In this document: positions 22,129-33,912 of the stretch, in pieces
How positions within the stretch are numbered: the stretch's first letter is position 1
Layout: each line of letters starts with the position of its first letter
Assembly (NCBI GenBank): GCA_036250225.1
Contig: JAPZLL010000032.1
Coordinates: 62,001 to 126,000, forward strand
From: Cercophora sp. LCS_1
Lineage: Eukaryota > Ascomycota > Sordariomycetes > Sordariales > Lasiosphaeriaceae
Reading direction: 5' to 3'
DNA: 64,000 nucleotides
The notes under the pieces: model-generated
Told to the model about the DNA's origin: nothing
Database searches by the model: none
Seen by the model: the letters and a program-made list of their open reading frames with translations, nothing else
Made by a program: the position numbers and the translations under genes

Positions 22129-22844
22129 GTCATCACCATCACGCCGCCACCGCAAATATCACGACCGACTTTATCCCAAACTACTACTCGCAACCACTGT
22201 TTCACCTTCGGCGTGCCGTCCTCGAGCGCGGGGCTATGGTCTCCTTTTTCAGCGCCCAGTCGGTTCAGTTCCTCGCGCTTGCGAGGGCCGTGGTCGCCTC
22301 GGGGCACGGCTGGCGGAGGTGGCCGGTTTTGCTGAGGCCGCACTTTTTGCTGAGGCTTTTGATCTTGGGCATCGTGACGTTTGCGGTGCAGTTGGGGGTC
22401 AATGTACAGCTTGCACAGAGGTTCAGGGTGGATGATGTGGAGGTCAGAGAGAAGGGCAGGAGGGAAGTGACGGGGAGCTCATGGCGGACAGTGAGGGAGT
22501 GGTTGGGTAGTGATGTCGGCTTTGTGCTTCTGGTTGGGTGTGTGCTGCCGTGGATTATGTTGTCGGTGGTATTTCTGGTGGGGGACATGGACGTTCAAAT
22601 CATCGTCGACCCGAAGATCTGGCTGCTCTGGGTCTCCTTGGTGATGCTGCTTGTAGGGTTGAGGATGGCGCTGAATGGAGATGAGGAAGAAAAGGAGTCC
22701 AAACAGCAGGCCGGGGTAGAGAATGGGGGCGAGAGCCTAGAAGACACCAGTGATGAGGCGGGCAAGGCAGCCAAGGGCGCGGGGAGGAAAAAGGGCAAGG
22801 GGAGGAAGCCCGCGAGGAAGAAGAAAAACACGTTGACGTTTTGA
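22044..22844 (+). CDS. Predicted membrane protein with poly-His tract
   Basis: ORF of 266 codons from an ATG at 22044, with another in-frame ATG at 22080. A natural run of 14 His, one Arg and 4 His starts at residue 15 and is encoded by a CAT repeat. The middle carries about three hydrophobic segments (LLRLLILGIVTFAVQLGVNV; VGFVLLVGCVLPWIMLSVVF; IWLLWVSLVMLLVGLRMAL). The tail is acidic, then strongly basic (AGRKKGKGRKPARKKK). The layout suggests a small multi-pass membrane protein with a cytosolic basic tail. I do not recognise the family. The length, the clean membrane segments and the Lys-rich end argue for a real gene. The N-terminus is uncertain: translation could start further on, leaving the His run untranslated. 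Confidence 0.55.
22086..22142 (+). repeat. CAT/CAC trinucleotide repeat encoding poly-His
   Basis: Fourteen CAT codons, one CGT, then alternating CAT and CAC codons. The DNA repeat is nearly perfect, so recent slippage rather than protein-level selection probably made it. Confidence 0.95.
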
Positions 22845-23726
22845 GTGAACTGGTTGTTGGACCAGCAGTTTTTTTGCTAGCTCGCGGCGACTGGCGGGAT
22901 TCGGCAGAGCTGAAGCTTTTTGGTTGGTTGGTTTACAGTGCATCAATGCATATGCAGCTGTTTCGTGAACTCAAACGTGGCTGCCAATCGACCAGGTGAG
23001 ACTGTCTGGACGTGAACTGGTGGGTATGCTGAAGAACGCCAGAGAAGATCGTCATGGCACAGCGCCATGTTGGCGGTCGTCGCACCAAAGGAGACGGTCT
23101 GATCGCGTCGCGTCGGTGGAGGTGGGTTGATGTCGCGATCGGTCGCGAAGCCGTGGTGACATCCGCTCCGTCGACCGCCTGGCAGAATTTTCGCGACAGG
23201 GGTATCGACGCCACTTTGGTCAGTTGAGACAGGGGTACCCAAGCTCTTGCGTGCACGGCCCAGCAGCTCTCTGGAGCTTCGAAAAGGTGGAAAGAGCCCC
23301 ATTACAAGTGTTGACGATGGAGCTATCACAAAGATTTGAAATCGTTGTGGTTATCCAGCCCTAATCTGCTATTGTGTTGATCAATTGGCCACTGTGACGG
23401 CGATAAGCCGTCGATTGAACGGGAAGAACAAGAGTAAGGTGCCGGATGCGGTATTGTGCACCCCTGCAGATCAGGCCAGCACACCAGCGCTGCGGCCATT
23501 TTTGCCAGGCGCCGCCCTAAACAAAAAAAAATCGCCAGAGCCCAAGTGCAACGCGCCCTACAACTACCCACCCACATTCCTCAACCTCTCTTGCGCATTT
23601 CTTTCTCCATCGCAACAACACCACCTCTCCGCCTGTCCCTTCGCGGTGCATCTGTCTGCGCCGCAATTGACTGCTCTTTGAAGCCACCTGCTCTCTTCAT
23701 TTCTCTCTACACACACCGCGTACGCA
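22845..23726. other. Intergenic / RCC1-gene promoter, no gene seen
   Basis: 882 bp without a supported gene. The last 150 bases before the RCC1 ATG are CT- and CA-rich leader sequence (CCACCCACATTCCTCAACC and similar). Minus-strand ORFs at 22943-23329 lack recognisable content. Confidence 0.5.
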
Positions 23727-25625
23727 ATGCCTCCGAAGAAGGCCGCGTCGGCGATGCCCACGCGCGAGACCAAGGCTCGAGGCGCGACAAAGAAGACCGC
23801 TCCCGCGACTAAGGCCACCTCCAAAGCTGCCACCAAGGCCGCTGACGAAGAGCCTGCTACTACGACGAAGAAGGCTGCTGCCGCGAAGAAGACCGACGCG
23901 AAGAAGGTCGCTGCACCCAAGCCTGCCCCCAAGACCACCGCAAAGGTAACGAAGACCGCGCCCAAGAAGGCGACCAAGACCTCAAAGACCAAGGCCTCTG
24001 AGGAGTCGGATAAAGAGAATGTTGGAACCAAGAAAGCCGCCGCCGCTGCCGCCAAGCGTAAGCGCGATGCGGAGGAATCAGCAGATGAGGACGTCGAGAT
24101 GAGCGACGCCAACGCGAGCGAGGATGAGGCCGACAAGCGCCCCGTCAAGCGTGCAAAGACTGCCGCCAAACCTGCTGCTCCCGTCAAGAAGATCCCCGCC
24201 CCGAAGGCGGCGCCCAAGCCCAAGCCCAAGCCCAAGCCCAAGCCCGCACCTACGAGAGTTGCCAAGGCCAAGAAGGTGATCAACACTGCTCCCACTCAGG
24301 TCATGGACATCTTTGTTTTCGGCGAAGGCAGCTCTGGCGAGCTCGGTCTCGGCAGTGTCAAGTACGATGGCAAGCTCAAGCCTATCGACGTCAAGCGCCC
24401 GCGTATCAACAACAACCTGAAGAACATCGTCCAGGTTGCTTGCGGAGGTATGCACGTTGCCGCCTTGACCACGGACAACAAGATCCTCACATGGGGCGTC
24501 AACGACCAAGGCGCTCTCGGCCGCGACACTACCTGGGATGGCGGTCTTCGCAACGTCGAGGACGAGGATTCTGATAGTGAGGATGAAGATGACACTGGCT
24601 TGAACCCCCGCGAGAGCACGCCGACCGAGATTGATCTCTCCGGCGTTCCCGAGGGCACAAGGTGGACACAGGTTGTTACCAGCGACAGCGCAACCTTTGC
24701 GTTGACCGAGACCGGCGATGTTTACGGTTGGGGCACATTCCGCGTGAGTCCTACGTTACACGGTTTCTGACGCATGCTAACCCCTCTCCAGAACAATGAA
24801 GGTATCATGGGCTTCACCAAGGAGACCAAGGTCCAGAAAACGCCAGTTCTGGTGCACGAGGTCACCAAGATCAAGCAGCTGGCAGCAGGCTCGAACCACG
24901 TTCTCGCCCTCGACGAGAAGAACAAGATCATCGCCTGGGGCGCTGGCCAACAAGCCCAGCTCGCGCGCCGCCTCCTGGAACGTGACGATTGTTCCGGCCT
25001 GTTGCCCTCGGGCATTGGCTCTCTCCCGGGCCGCGCCAAAGTCGCCAGCCTCTCGTGCGGGTCGTACCACTCCTTCGTGGTCGACACGAGTGGCCGTACG
25101 ATTGGGTGGGGCCTGAACAACTATGCTGAGCTGGGCATTGAGGCCGAAGCCGGCACTGACGGCGGGTTCATCCTCCGCCCGGCCTTGATCGAATCCCTCG
25201 GTGACGTCAAGGTTGTTGATATCGCCGGTGGCGAGCACCACTCGCTCGCCTGCACGGACGATGGTCAGCTGCTGACCTGGGGCCGCATCGACGGCCACCA
25301 GACCGGCCAACCGGAGAGCGCATTCGACCAGGACAACACCATCTGGGACGATAAGAACAAGCCACGCATCCTCCTGGTACCATCGCCCGTCCAAGGGCTC
25401 AAGGACGTTATTAAGGTAGCCGCGGGCACCGACCACAGCTTCGCCATTACCAAGGAGGGCAAGGTGTACTCGTGGGGTTTCTCGGCCAACTACCAGACGG
25501 GCCAGGGCACGACCGACGACATTGGGACACCGACATTGATTGACAACACCGCCATCAGAGACCGCAAGATCATCTGGGCCGGTGCCGGCGGGCAGTACTC
25601 GGTCCTGGGCGCCGAGGCGAAGTAA
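23727..25625 (+). CDS. RCC1: RCC1-type guanine nucleotide exchange factor for Ran (Pim1/Srm1 ortholog)
   Basis: Two exons, 23727-24743 and 24792-25625, encode 616 aa. The 48-bp intron has GTGAGT, a TGCTAAC branch site and CAG. Residues 1-190 form a basic, Lys/Ala-rich extension with AT-hook-like and nuclear-localisation-like stretches (KRKRDAEE, PVKRAKT) and a PK run from five CCCAAG units at 24213-24242. The rest is the seven-bladed RCC1 propeller: GEGSSGELGLG, VACGGMHVAALT, LTWGVNDQGALGR, VYGWGTFR, GSNHVLALD, SLSCGSYHSFVVD, GWGLNNYAELG, IAGGEHHSLACT and AAGTDHSFAIT. An acidic insert (EDEDSDSEDEDD) interrupts an early blade, as in other fungal Pim1 proteins. By family it is chromatin-bound, loads GTP on Ran in the nucleus and drives nuclear transport and spindle assembly. 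Confidence 0.95.
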
Positions 25626-26174
25626 AGGGAAGGCGTGTTTTAATGACGATCTCGGATTCTACCTCATGGCTGATGGGCGGCTTGGGTAGAGTTGGGTTGT
25701 TGCATGGGCTGGCATGATGCAGCGATGGGAATTTTTGTTGTCTCTGCTACACGGAATTTTCAATCCCGACTCGATTCGATGGGAACATGTACTGATGGGA
25801 TGGGAATGGGAACGGCGTTAGCGGGTCATTGCAAGTCTGCTTTCAAGTTAGTCGCCCACGCCGGCGAGCATTGGATTTTCTGTCCATGGTCGTTTTAATT
25901 ATAACCAGCCAGGCCGGCGGTAATGCTATTTGATGCTTTTGATGACAATTCCGAAATGGTGATATGATGACTCATGCTGTTTTGCCAACAGGACTACCCG
26001 TCGTGATGCTCAACAACTTCGTCTCAGGAAGTGACGTATTGCCTCTTGTCAATACCAGCCCAGTGGAAAAAGTTCCAGGTGGTCAAACGACACCAAAGCA
26101 ACGTAATGCCATCATATCTGCGTATTATCATCACGTCTTAATATTATAATACAACTCGTCTCCGCCCCGCCCAT
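25626..26174. other. Convergent intergenic spacer RCC1 / YIP1
   Basis: 549 bp between the two stop codons, holding both 3' UTRs. It is locally AT-rich toward 26120-26150. No gene seen. Confidence 0.5.
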
Positions 26175-27163
26175 CTACGCCTTGGGAGCCATCCCCTTGA
26201 CCAAACTCCCGCTCCCCCTGCTGCTAAACACAGCGATGATCCCAAACCCAACATAAAACATGGCCAACGGATACGCCACGAGCCCCCTCATCGCCCGCAT
26301 CCGTAGCGTCGCGCAGAAAATCCCGGACGCGCTCCACGTGCACCACATGATGGCGCCCGTCGTCAACACAATGCCCAAAGGCGTGTCCATTGGCATCGCA
26401 ATCCCAACCAGGCTCGTAACCACCAGCGGGAGGAGACAATACCCAAGGACCGATGCCGAGCGACCAAATGTCAGTGTGCTTGTGGGGTGGCCGAGTGCGC
26501 CTGGGTCCGAGGTCGGTTGGCCGGGATATGAGGGCGCCGAGGAGGGCGTGGAATCGGACGGCGTCATGAGGGAGAGGATGGTATGGAGGAGGACGGTGCC
26601 GATGATGCCGATGCCGTAGATGTAGCCGAAGTGGACGCGGCCGGAGAGGAGGAGGAAGGTTCCGAAGCTGGAAACAGAGTGGGTTAGCAACCATTCGAGA
26701 TAAACAAAAGGGGAGGGGGCACATACAGGAAGAAGAACAGAAGCGGCCCTGCCAGATCAGAGTCGTCCATTAGGTGCTGGTCGATTCGCGAAAAGGGGTT
26801 GAGCACCGCGAGCGTCTTGGACCGGACATGACCGAAGTTGACGCCCAGCTCTTCCAGCAGCGGCGGTTCCCCGTCGTAGCCCTCTGCGCTGAAGGCAGCC
26901 AGCCAACCTGTCCTCAGCCCTCCCTGCTCACCCATCCTGCCTGACACGCCGCCTGCTGCTCCCCCGAACCCGGAGTTGAAGCCGGACGAGGCGCCGTAGC
27001 CCCCGCCGCTGGATGTCGAGCCGCCCGTGTACCCATATGATGCTTGCGAGGGCGTCGCATGGCCCGAGACGGGTTGTGTGTATTGCGAGGGGTAGAATTG
27101 GAGGTTTTGGGCGCCGGTGGGGGCGTAGCCTTGGTTCGGCGGCGCGCCGTAGTATTGTGACAT
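26175..27163 (-). CDS. YIP1: Yip1-family Golgi membrane protein
   Basis: Two exons, 26727-27163 and 26175-26667, encode 309 aa. The 59-bp intron has GTATGT and TTTCCAG with a GCTAAC branch site, and joining restores FFFLFGTFLLLSGRVHFGYI, the diagnostic Yip1 segment. The ATG at 27163 (MSQYYGAPPNQGYAP) is the usual type of start for this family. Residues 1-110 are disordered and Gln/Tyr/Gly-rich. The conserved ELGVNFGHVRSKTLAVLNPF precedes five predicted membrane helices, ending in LAMFYVGFGIIAVF. Family knowledge: Yip1 binds prenylated Rab/Ypt GTPases in ER-to-Golgi vesicle budding. It shares a 472-bp promoter region with PAM16. Confidence 0.93.
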
Positions 27164-27635
27164 TGTGGATGGGAAATTGGGGGGGATAAACGTCGGTGAG
27201 GTCGGTCGTTTTTGTACAAACAAGGAAAAAGGACAGCGAAGTCGTTGGGGAGAGCTTAAGGGAAATCTATGGGGTCTCGTGGCGAGTTTTCAAGAAAAAA
27301 AAAAATTATGGGCGCTGAGCGAGAGTTTGATTGGGAACGTGACAAGAGCTGGTATGGGCAATTTTTGAAGTTGCGATCTTGCTTCTTTGGTTCAAGCTCC
27401 AGCTTGCGGCTTGCGTTTGCGCGACTCGACTGGCTGACGCAGTTTGTGGCGGCCTGAGGCAGAAAACATTTTTGCCAGACCCAGCGGTTGCCCGCCATTG
27501 AGCCGAGGATCATCCGGTTATCGGCGCCGCCAATCGATGGGGGCTCATTTTTTTGGCGGACCATCGAGTCGATTCGATCATCCGGGAGAACCGCATCCAT
27601 CGTCAACTGCTCGACCGCCCATTGCCGTTGTCAAC
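27164..27635. promoter_or_regulatory. Shared divergent promoter region (YIP1 / PAM16)
   Basis: 472 bp between two head-to-head ATGs. It contains an A-tract near 27294 and GC-rich flanks. No TATA box is clear, as expected for housekeeping genes. Confidence 0.5.
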
Positions 27636-28117
27636 ATGGTACGTCTCCCACCTTTCCATGTTGTAGCTCTGCTAACAGTGCATAGGCTCACCGCCTCGTA
27701 ACCCAAGTCGTCCTCATCGGCTCGCGCGTGCTCGGCCGCGCTTTTGCCGAAGCCTACAAACAAGCCTCCGCATCGAGCCAATACCAACGAGCACAAGCCA
27801 AAGCAGGCGGTGCAGTCTCCGGGCGCGCGAACCTAACCAGCGGAATGACCCTCGACGAAGCCTGCAAGATCCTCAACGTCAAGCCGCCGGGGACAACGGC
27901 GCCAGCGGCCAAGGAGAGTCTGGACGAGGTGATGGAGCGCTTCAAGCGGCTATTCGACGCCAACGACCCGCAAAAGGGCGGGTCATTCTATCTTCAGAGC
28001 AAGATCCTACGAGCACGAGAGCGACTCGAGGCGGAGTTAGGGCCGCGTCTGGACAAGGCGGCGCAGGAGGCGGAGGTAAAGGAGGGGTGGAACCCAAAGA
28101 TTTACAAGGACAGGTGA
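27636..28117 (+). CDS. PAM16: Mitochondrial import motor subunit Pam16/Tim16
   Basis: Two exons: 27636-27638, which is just the ATG, and 27686-28117. They encode 144 aa. The 47-bp intron (GTACGT, GCTAAC, CATAG) lies directly after the start codon. Joining gives MAHRLVTQVVLIGSRVLGRA, the conserved Pam16 membrane-anchoring N-terminus. The degenerate J-like domain spans about residues 60-115 (MTLDEACKILNV; MERFKRLFDANDPQKGGSFY) and lacks HPD, as is typical. It should pair with Pam18 at the TIM23 motor on the matrix side of the inner membrane and regulate mtHsp70. Length and order match the family. The start cannot be annotated without the intron. Confidence 0.95.
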
Positions 28118-29301
28118 TCTTGGGGATAGGGCAGAGGAGGAGGCGTTGCGTGCCGTTTGTATAAATCTTCACTCGAAAATCTCTCATTGCGGCAGGCCTG
28201 GCGTTTAAGAATATTTGGTATGAGGGGGGTTTTAGACCGTCTGGTTTTTGGACGGGACGTTATTGCATGGGGAGGATGATCTCTCTCTCCCTACGGGCGC
28301 TGCGTGTTATAATACTGTATGAGTATGAGGGATGGACAAAAGATGCATGGTAGAGGGCGAGGGTGGGTAGTGAATTGGGAAAAGTCAATCAACATTCTCG
28401 TGTTGTGACATTGCCGAGTCAGGGGGTCTGTAGGACAGGACAGCACAACACAACACGACGACATTGCCAAGACGACAGATGCAGCCTTCTAAGTAATCCT
28501 TCCGAGTCGGCGAAAAGAGAAAAGACCTAGAACTCTTCCAAATGCTTCCCAAGTTCACAGAACTGAGTGCGACCGGGTCCCGGGTCGCGGTCTGATCTCC
28601 GGCGATCACGCATCGTCGCAGGCAACCCGGTCCTTGCCCCCGACCAAAACCTGGGGAACCATGGTCACTCAAGCATTGATGTCTGATGTTGTGATTTGTC
28701 TTTTTCCTGCTTGACTTTTTTTTTTTTTTTTTTTTCAAAGGTGGGTGTATACGAAGTGGCAAGCCGTCGACAGCGGTGCATCTTGGACGTGGCGCTATGT
28801 TGATCTCGCAATAGCATCTTGTCGATGCAATGGCATCTTACTCAAACATCAACACCATCACGCACGCAGCAGGCACCAAGTTTATCTAATCTGTTTAGGT
28901 ATCTATTTACTGTATGTAGCTCTAAAAACTACACACTACACAGTTAAGTGTACACGAAGAAGTTTAAAGCATGGCTGGGCTGTGCCATGTAGTCTTACAA
29001 AAATGAAGTTGGATCAAGACTTCAATAGCAAGAATTGAAGAAATTAACGATCCCAAAGAGTGCCTCCAGACAAACCCCAAAGACGCCATTTCCCTTCCGT
29101 TTTCCTGTATGTTGTGTGCCCAATTCCTGTATCCATGCCGAACCGTTTCAATGCAAGTCGTCGCGGCAGAGCTAAGCTGCCTTCAGTCGTTACTCGTTCA
29201 TGCTTCCGGCGCGGCCTTCCAGCCTTCTTCGTGGTCATGAACCCAAATTAGTCCGAGGATACCTCGGTGTAAACGAAGCTGGTGCGACCTTCGACCCAGT
29301 C
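28118..29301. other. Convergent intergenic region, no gene seen
   Basis: About 1.2 kb between the PAM16 stop and the stop of the minus-strand surface protein. It includes a T20 run at 28716-28735 and moderately AT-rich DNA around 28860-29040. Short ORFs have no recognisable content. Confidence 0.5.
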
Positions 29302-31414
29302 CTACCAGGCCTTGCCGATCCCCAAGCTCAGTTTGGGATAGGGGACGGAATCTCTGTTCTCGTCCCGGGATGGCGAACCACCCTGTTGCTGCTGCCGGCT
29401 GCTGCCAGCTTGTGCGGTGCTCTGACCAGGCTGCACAATGCTGGTCCGGCGCGAATTCTCCTCCGTAATGGCGGGATCCTGCGGCCAGCCTCTCTCGGCG
29501 GCATGGCCGTGCCAGGCGGGAGGGGGTGTCAGAAGGGTACCAAGACCAGGGTAAGAGACGTCGCTGCGTCTACCGTAGATGGTATCACGGTCCCAGGCCG
29601 AACTGAAGAGGCTCGTAGTGGGACGTCCACCACTGCCCGAAGCTCTCTCCTCGCTGCCGCTGCCGGGATCGTTGGTCGAGTATATGACGGTACCGGTCTG
29701 TCCCTCCTTGCCATCCTTGACGCTGCCCATCTCGCTCGCAATGCTCCACTCGCCGGGGTCCTGCGGGGTCGTCTCGCCGGTTGTCGTCTCTTCAACGAAA
29801 AGGCTGTAGGTCTGACCGCGGTGACCGGGCGGCATGGGCCAGAGCTGGGAACTCTGTGTGCGCCGCTTGGGGGCGGGGCGGATCACGATTCTCACTTCGC
29901 CTTCGCCTGTGAGGAAGCTATTGTTGCTGGGGTCAGACGCGGAGGAATCGGAGCCTGAGTTGCCGGAGCTCGTTGCCGGGAGAGTAGCAGGGACAATGGC
30001 CATTCCACCACCTCCACTGGGGCCGCGGCGCGGGATCGCGGCAGTTGGAAGAGGCGGGCCGATCTCGGGCGGCGTGAGCTGCTGGCGCATTTGGGCCTGA
30101 GCGGCGCGGCGGCGTTGGACCAAACGGCGCAGACAGAAAGCGAGCGCCACGATGACGAGAATTCCAATTAGGGCGCCAATGACAATACCGATGATTTGAG
30201 TAGTTGAGAGGCCTGTGGCGGGGGCGCTCATGGGTATCATGGAAGGTGTGGGTACCGGGGTATTCGTGGTGGTGGGGGTGCGCATCGACATGGTCTCCAT
30301 AATCATCGTAGTCTCGGAGCTGGTCGAAATCTCTGAAGAGGAGCTCGAGGAGATTGAAGAGCTCGTAGAAGCGGTTGAAGAGGGCGGATTCGAGGTGATC
30401 AGAGCGGTTGTAGAAGGCACTGGCACAAAGGTGCTTCCAGGCGCGGTCGGGGGCGCTGTAGAGGGAATCGCTCCAGAAGGAAGAAACACGGTCGTTGTAA
30501 CAAAGACCGTGGTCACCGCATTAGGGGCCACGAAGGTCGTCGTAAAAACCGAGTTTGTGAGTGTTGCCAGGATGACGCTCTGCTGAAAGACTGTTGTGAA
30601 CACCTCCACCGTAGTAGTCGATGTGATAGTTGCCTCCTGTTGCCTCTTTTCCACATTTCCTGCTTCGACATTCTCGGGGATCGCTGTTGCCTTGGGCGCA
30701 TCCTGAACTGCCTGCTGTCTGCGAAAAAAAGAAGTGGCCGTGACCGTGATAGTCTGGGTCTGCTCGATCGGGTTAATAACCGTAATCGGAATGGTGTTCG
30801 TGACCACGACCAGTCCCGTTGTCGGAAGACCCGTGAACTCGGTAATGGTATTCGTGACGGTCTGTGTGACAAAGACGGTCGCCGCGGCGACTCCAGCAAA
30901 GGTAGAGAACGGGGTATCAGGACTAGGAGAGTAAACATTAGCAGGCGCCGGCGAGGCAAAAGAAAGGGGCTTACATCAAAGCTGGCGATGCACCCTCACA
31001 GTCAAAACCATCACAGGTCGTGATCGGGCAGCAGCCAAAGCGTCCATTCTCCAACAGACAGCACGTAAAGCCCTCAGAGCAGCACTCAACTTGGCCAACC
31101 TCGGAACTGCAGGTGGTCGTGTTGGGAGGACAAGTATTAGTCGAGTTCAGAGAGTTCGGATCGTCTCTTGAGTGAAGTCTGTTGGCTCGAAGTCCCCGCG
31201 GGGACCAGCGCGTGCCTTTCTTCGTCTTTGCAAAAGAAGCTCTGCCGATTGAGCGATCGGTTGAGCTGTGGTCGGAGCCATGATGTGAAGCCTCCACAAG
31301 ATTACCCCGCGATAGCTGGATCTGAGTATCGGTCTTGGATGGATTGCGAGTCAAGACCGACGCTGTTGCTGTAAGACCCAGGAAGAGGGCTCCCATACCC
31401 CGTGTGAACAACAT
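29302..31414 (-). CDS. Large single-pass cell-surface protein with Cys-rich ectodomain (sensor-like)
   Basis: Two exons, 30975-31414 and 29302-30922, encode 686 aa. The 52-bp intron has GTAAGC, TGCTAAT and CCTAG. The first ATG at 31414 gives a signal peptide (MLFTRGMGALFLGLTATASV). A Cys-rich module of about 50 residues with paired Cys (VECCSEGFTCCLLENGRFGCC) follows at about residues 95-145. A long Ser/Thr/Val stretch (likely O-glycosylated) leads to one membrane helix near residue 360 (IIGIVIGALIGILVIVALAF) and a stop-transfer CLRRLVQRRR. The cytosolic tail of about 300 residues is Ser/Pro/Gly-rich. This layout resembles wall-stress sensors (WSC/Mid2-like) but there is no canonical WSC or Mid2 domain that I can name. 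Role inferred: plasma-membrane/cell-wall sensing. Confidence 0.8.
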
Positions 31415-33912
31415 GCTTACGACGAGCGCATCCTGTGGTGGAAGGAGTCGGAGGCTGCGAGATGTCACCGGAGAAAAGAAGCTGTGGATCTCGCCGATGG
31501 AAAGAAACGTAGAGGAAGAGGGTGTAAAAGAGTGGAAGCCTTGCAGATCGCAACGGCTTGGGTAAACGTTTGGATTGGAGGTGGTGTCGACGAGAAAAAG
31601 AGCGAAAGGCTGCCTTGAAGAGGCGTAGAGATCGACTCGAGGGTTGGTCTGGCAAAAGAGGGAACCAGAGATGGTGGGGTCCGGGGAAGGCGCGGGAGGA
31701 GTGGAGGATAAGGGTGCGGCGAAGAGAGAGCAGCACCCTGGTGGACATCACATCGCCGAGTGGGGCCACACCGAGTCTTTCGTCGGTCGACGACGTGCCC
31801 TCCGCATCGTCAGCAGATCCCAGGTGGCGAGCACCATGAGCTGAGGGTGTCCCGCCGGCAAGGCACACGATCACCAGGCAAGCGCCAGGCACAAGCTCAC
31901 AAAGGACGCCAAGAGACCGACGGAAGGCGGTCGACTTCCGTCATCGTCAGGGCATAAGGCAGTCCGATGATCGCGGAGCCTCAACGCCCAGTACCATAGA
32001 TTGACGTCGACCTGCCAGGGACGGCAGCCAGTCAGCGGCCGAGACGCCGCCAGCCAGCCCTCGCCCTCGTAAGGCTCAGACCGGCATCCGAATGCTCGAA
32101 AGCTTCTCGAATACCAGGAAGAACGATCCGGCTGGTGGGGCAGCGCAATGCTGTTCGGGCGTCTTCGACTTCGCATGACGACACTCGACGAATGTGGACG
32201 GCAGCTCCCACGAGATGGGACGACAGGGGCCAGGTGGGCGGCCAACTCCGGGGCGGCACGACGATTCGCAGAGGGCGTGTTATTAAGCCCCTTCTACCTG
32301 AGGCGGGGCGGGCTCGAGATAGACCCAACAGCTTATAAGGCGAGTCACCGATATAGTAACGCTTGACCAAGGCATTCCGAGACTTGAGGCTCAGTGAGGC
32401 TCTGTCCGGAGAGGCAGCTGACAGCAAGAGCCATGCCGGTGTCTTTAGCCGGCTCAACGGGAGCAGCTGGTGATGCTGCCTCCCAGACGACGCCAAACCC
32501 GCGCTTTGCCCGCGCATCTAGATCCTGTGTCGTCCGAGCGCAGTCTGGCCGTTGAGCAAGAGGCCGCAACTGTTCATCCAAAGGCACATGCAACATCGTC
32601 CAGAAGAGGGATGGACGGGGTCGAATCCTGGCCGCAGATGAAAATGCCGACGGCAGGGGTCCCCGACAGATGCAACGTCTTCGCGTGCAGGCCGGCCAAA
32701 GACGGCAGCGATGGAGGGTGGTGAGAGCGGGTGAGCTGTTGGGCGCTCAGATCCAGTTCCTTCATGCGGGGCGGCCAGCAGCCGATGGTGCCACAGCATC
32801 CTCCAAACCCTGTCTAAGCTTAGCTGGCCGAGCTGCGGGAGCTCTGGGGAGCTTCAAGTCCATCGACGGGGCTCAAGCATCGCCAAAGGTGCTCAGTCGC
32901 TTCGTGCCGGTCCATTTCGCCTTTATTCTCGTCAATTGACGTGAGGAGATTTTGCGGCATCTGCCGAGGCCTCGATCGGAACGGATAGGGCGGGTGCGGT
33001 CGCTGGCTCATGCGATGCTCAAGCGGAAGTTTGCAGATCCAAGTTTGGGGTGGAATTGAGGGGCAGTCGAAAGCTTGGATGACGGCAGCAGCGCCAGCTG
33101 GTGGTCACTTGACAGCCGCTGCCAGCCGTCATGACATACAACCATCCCCATGGCATGAACACAATGACGAGCTCTGCCACCCGGGTTTTCAACATAAAAC
33201 ATCAGATAGCGTGTTTATAGACTGAAATTCCTGCTGTTATGTTTGGCCTGAGTCACTGCTATTCTCGTGACGCGGTGTGGCGTTGCAAACATGATTGTCG
33301 CCGTTTTTTTCGCCCAGTTTCCACCATCTCTTCTCCCCCGCCAAACATGCAGATGCGATGCACGCACAGAAACTGGCAGCGAGAAAATAAACATCGCAGC
33401 CAAGCATGCAGGAGCCAACCTAGCCATGCGCTTCCAACTCAGGATACCCCTACATGGACCACGGATCGCACCGGAGCCGGGCCCTCGGAAGGTACTTTCC
33501 CCAGGCCCGGTGCCAAACCCCAGCACACGCAGGTAGCGGACGCTCCATCCGATCGCCCCTTTGATCTCGGAATTTTGTTTTCTCTTCGTCGCCATTCCTT
33601 CCTCTGGCCTTCTAAAAATACGGTATTTCCACGGTACGGACCCCGATCACCCGTCTACCATCCCCACCAGATGCCTGTATCCCAACATGATGACCCCGCG
33701 AAGCGTAGTTCTCGCATGTGCTGTGTATCCCCGCTATGGTATCAAGAGGTTTTATCCGTGACCAAGTAAAAAGAAGAGAGCGTACTTGCCAACCGGCAAA
33801 AACACAAAGACAAAAACGCCACCCGGAGTCCCCGTCAGATGATGCAATCCTCCCAAGATCGAAGCCTCCTCCAGCCGTGCATCCAAAACACTCGCACGTA
33901 AGCCAAGCAAGA
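31415..33912. other. 2.5-kb intergenic region, no gene seen
   Basis: Upstream of the surface-protein gene and downstream of the PTH11-like gene. Many short overlapping ORFs occur on both strands without recognisable content. It probably contains the promoter and long 5' leader of the surface protein. Confidence 0.5.

Noticed and set aside
29200..29958. Plus-strand ORF of 252 codons
   Set aside because: Antisense shadow of the surface-protein gene on the minus strand.
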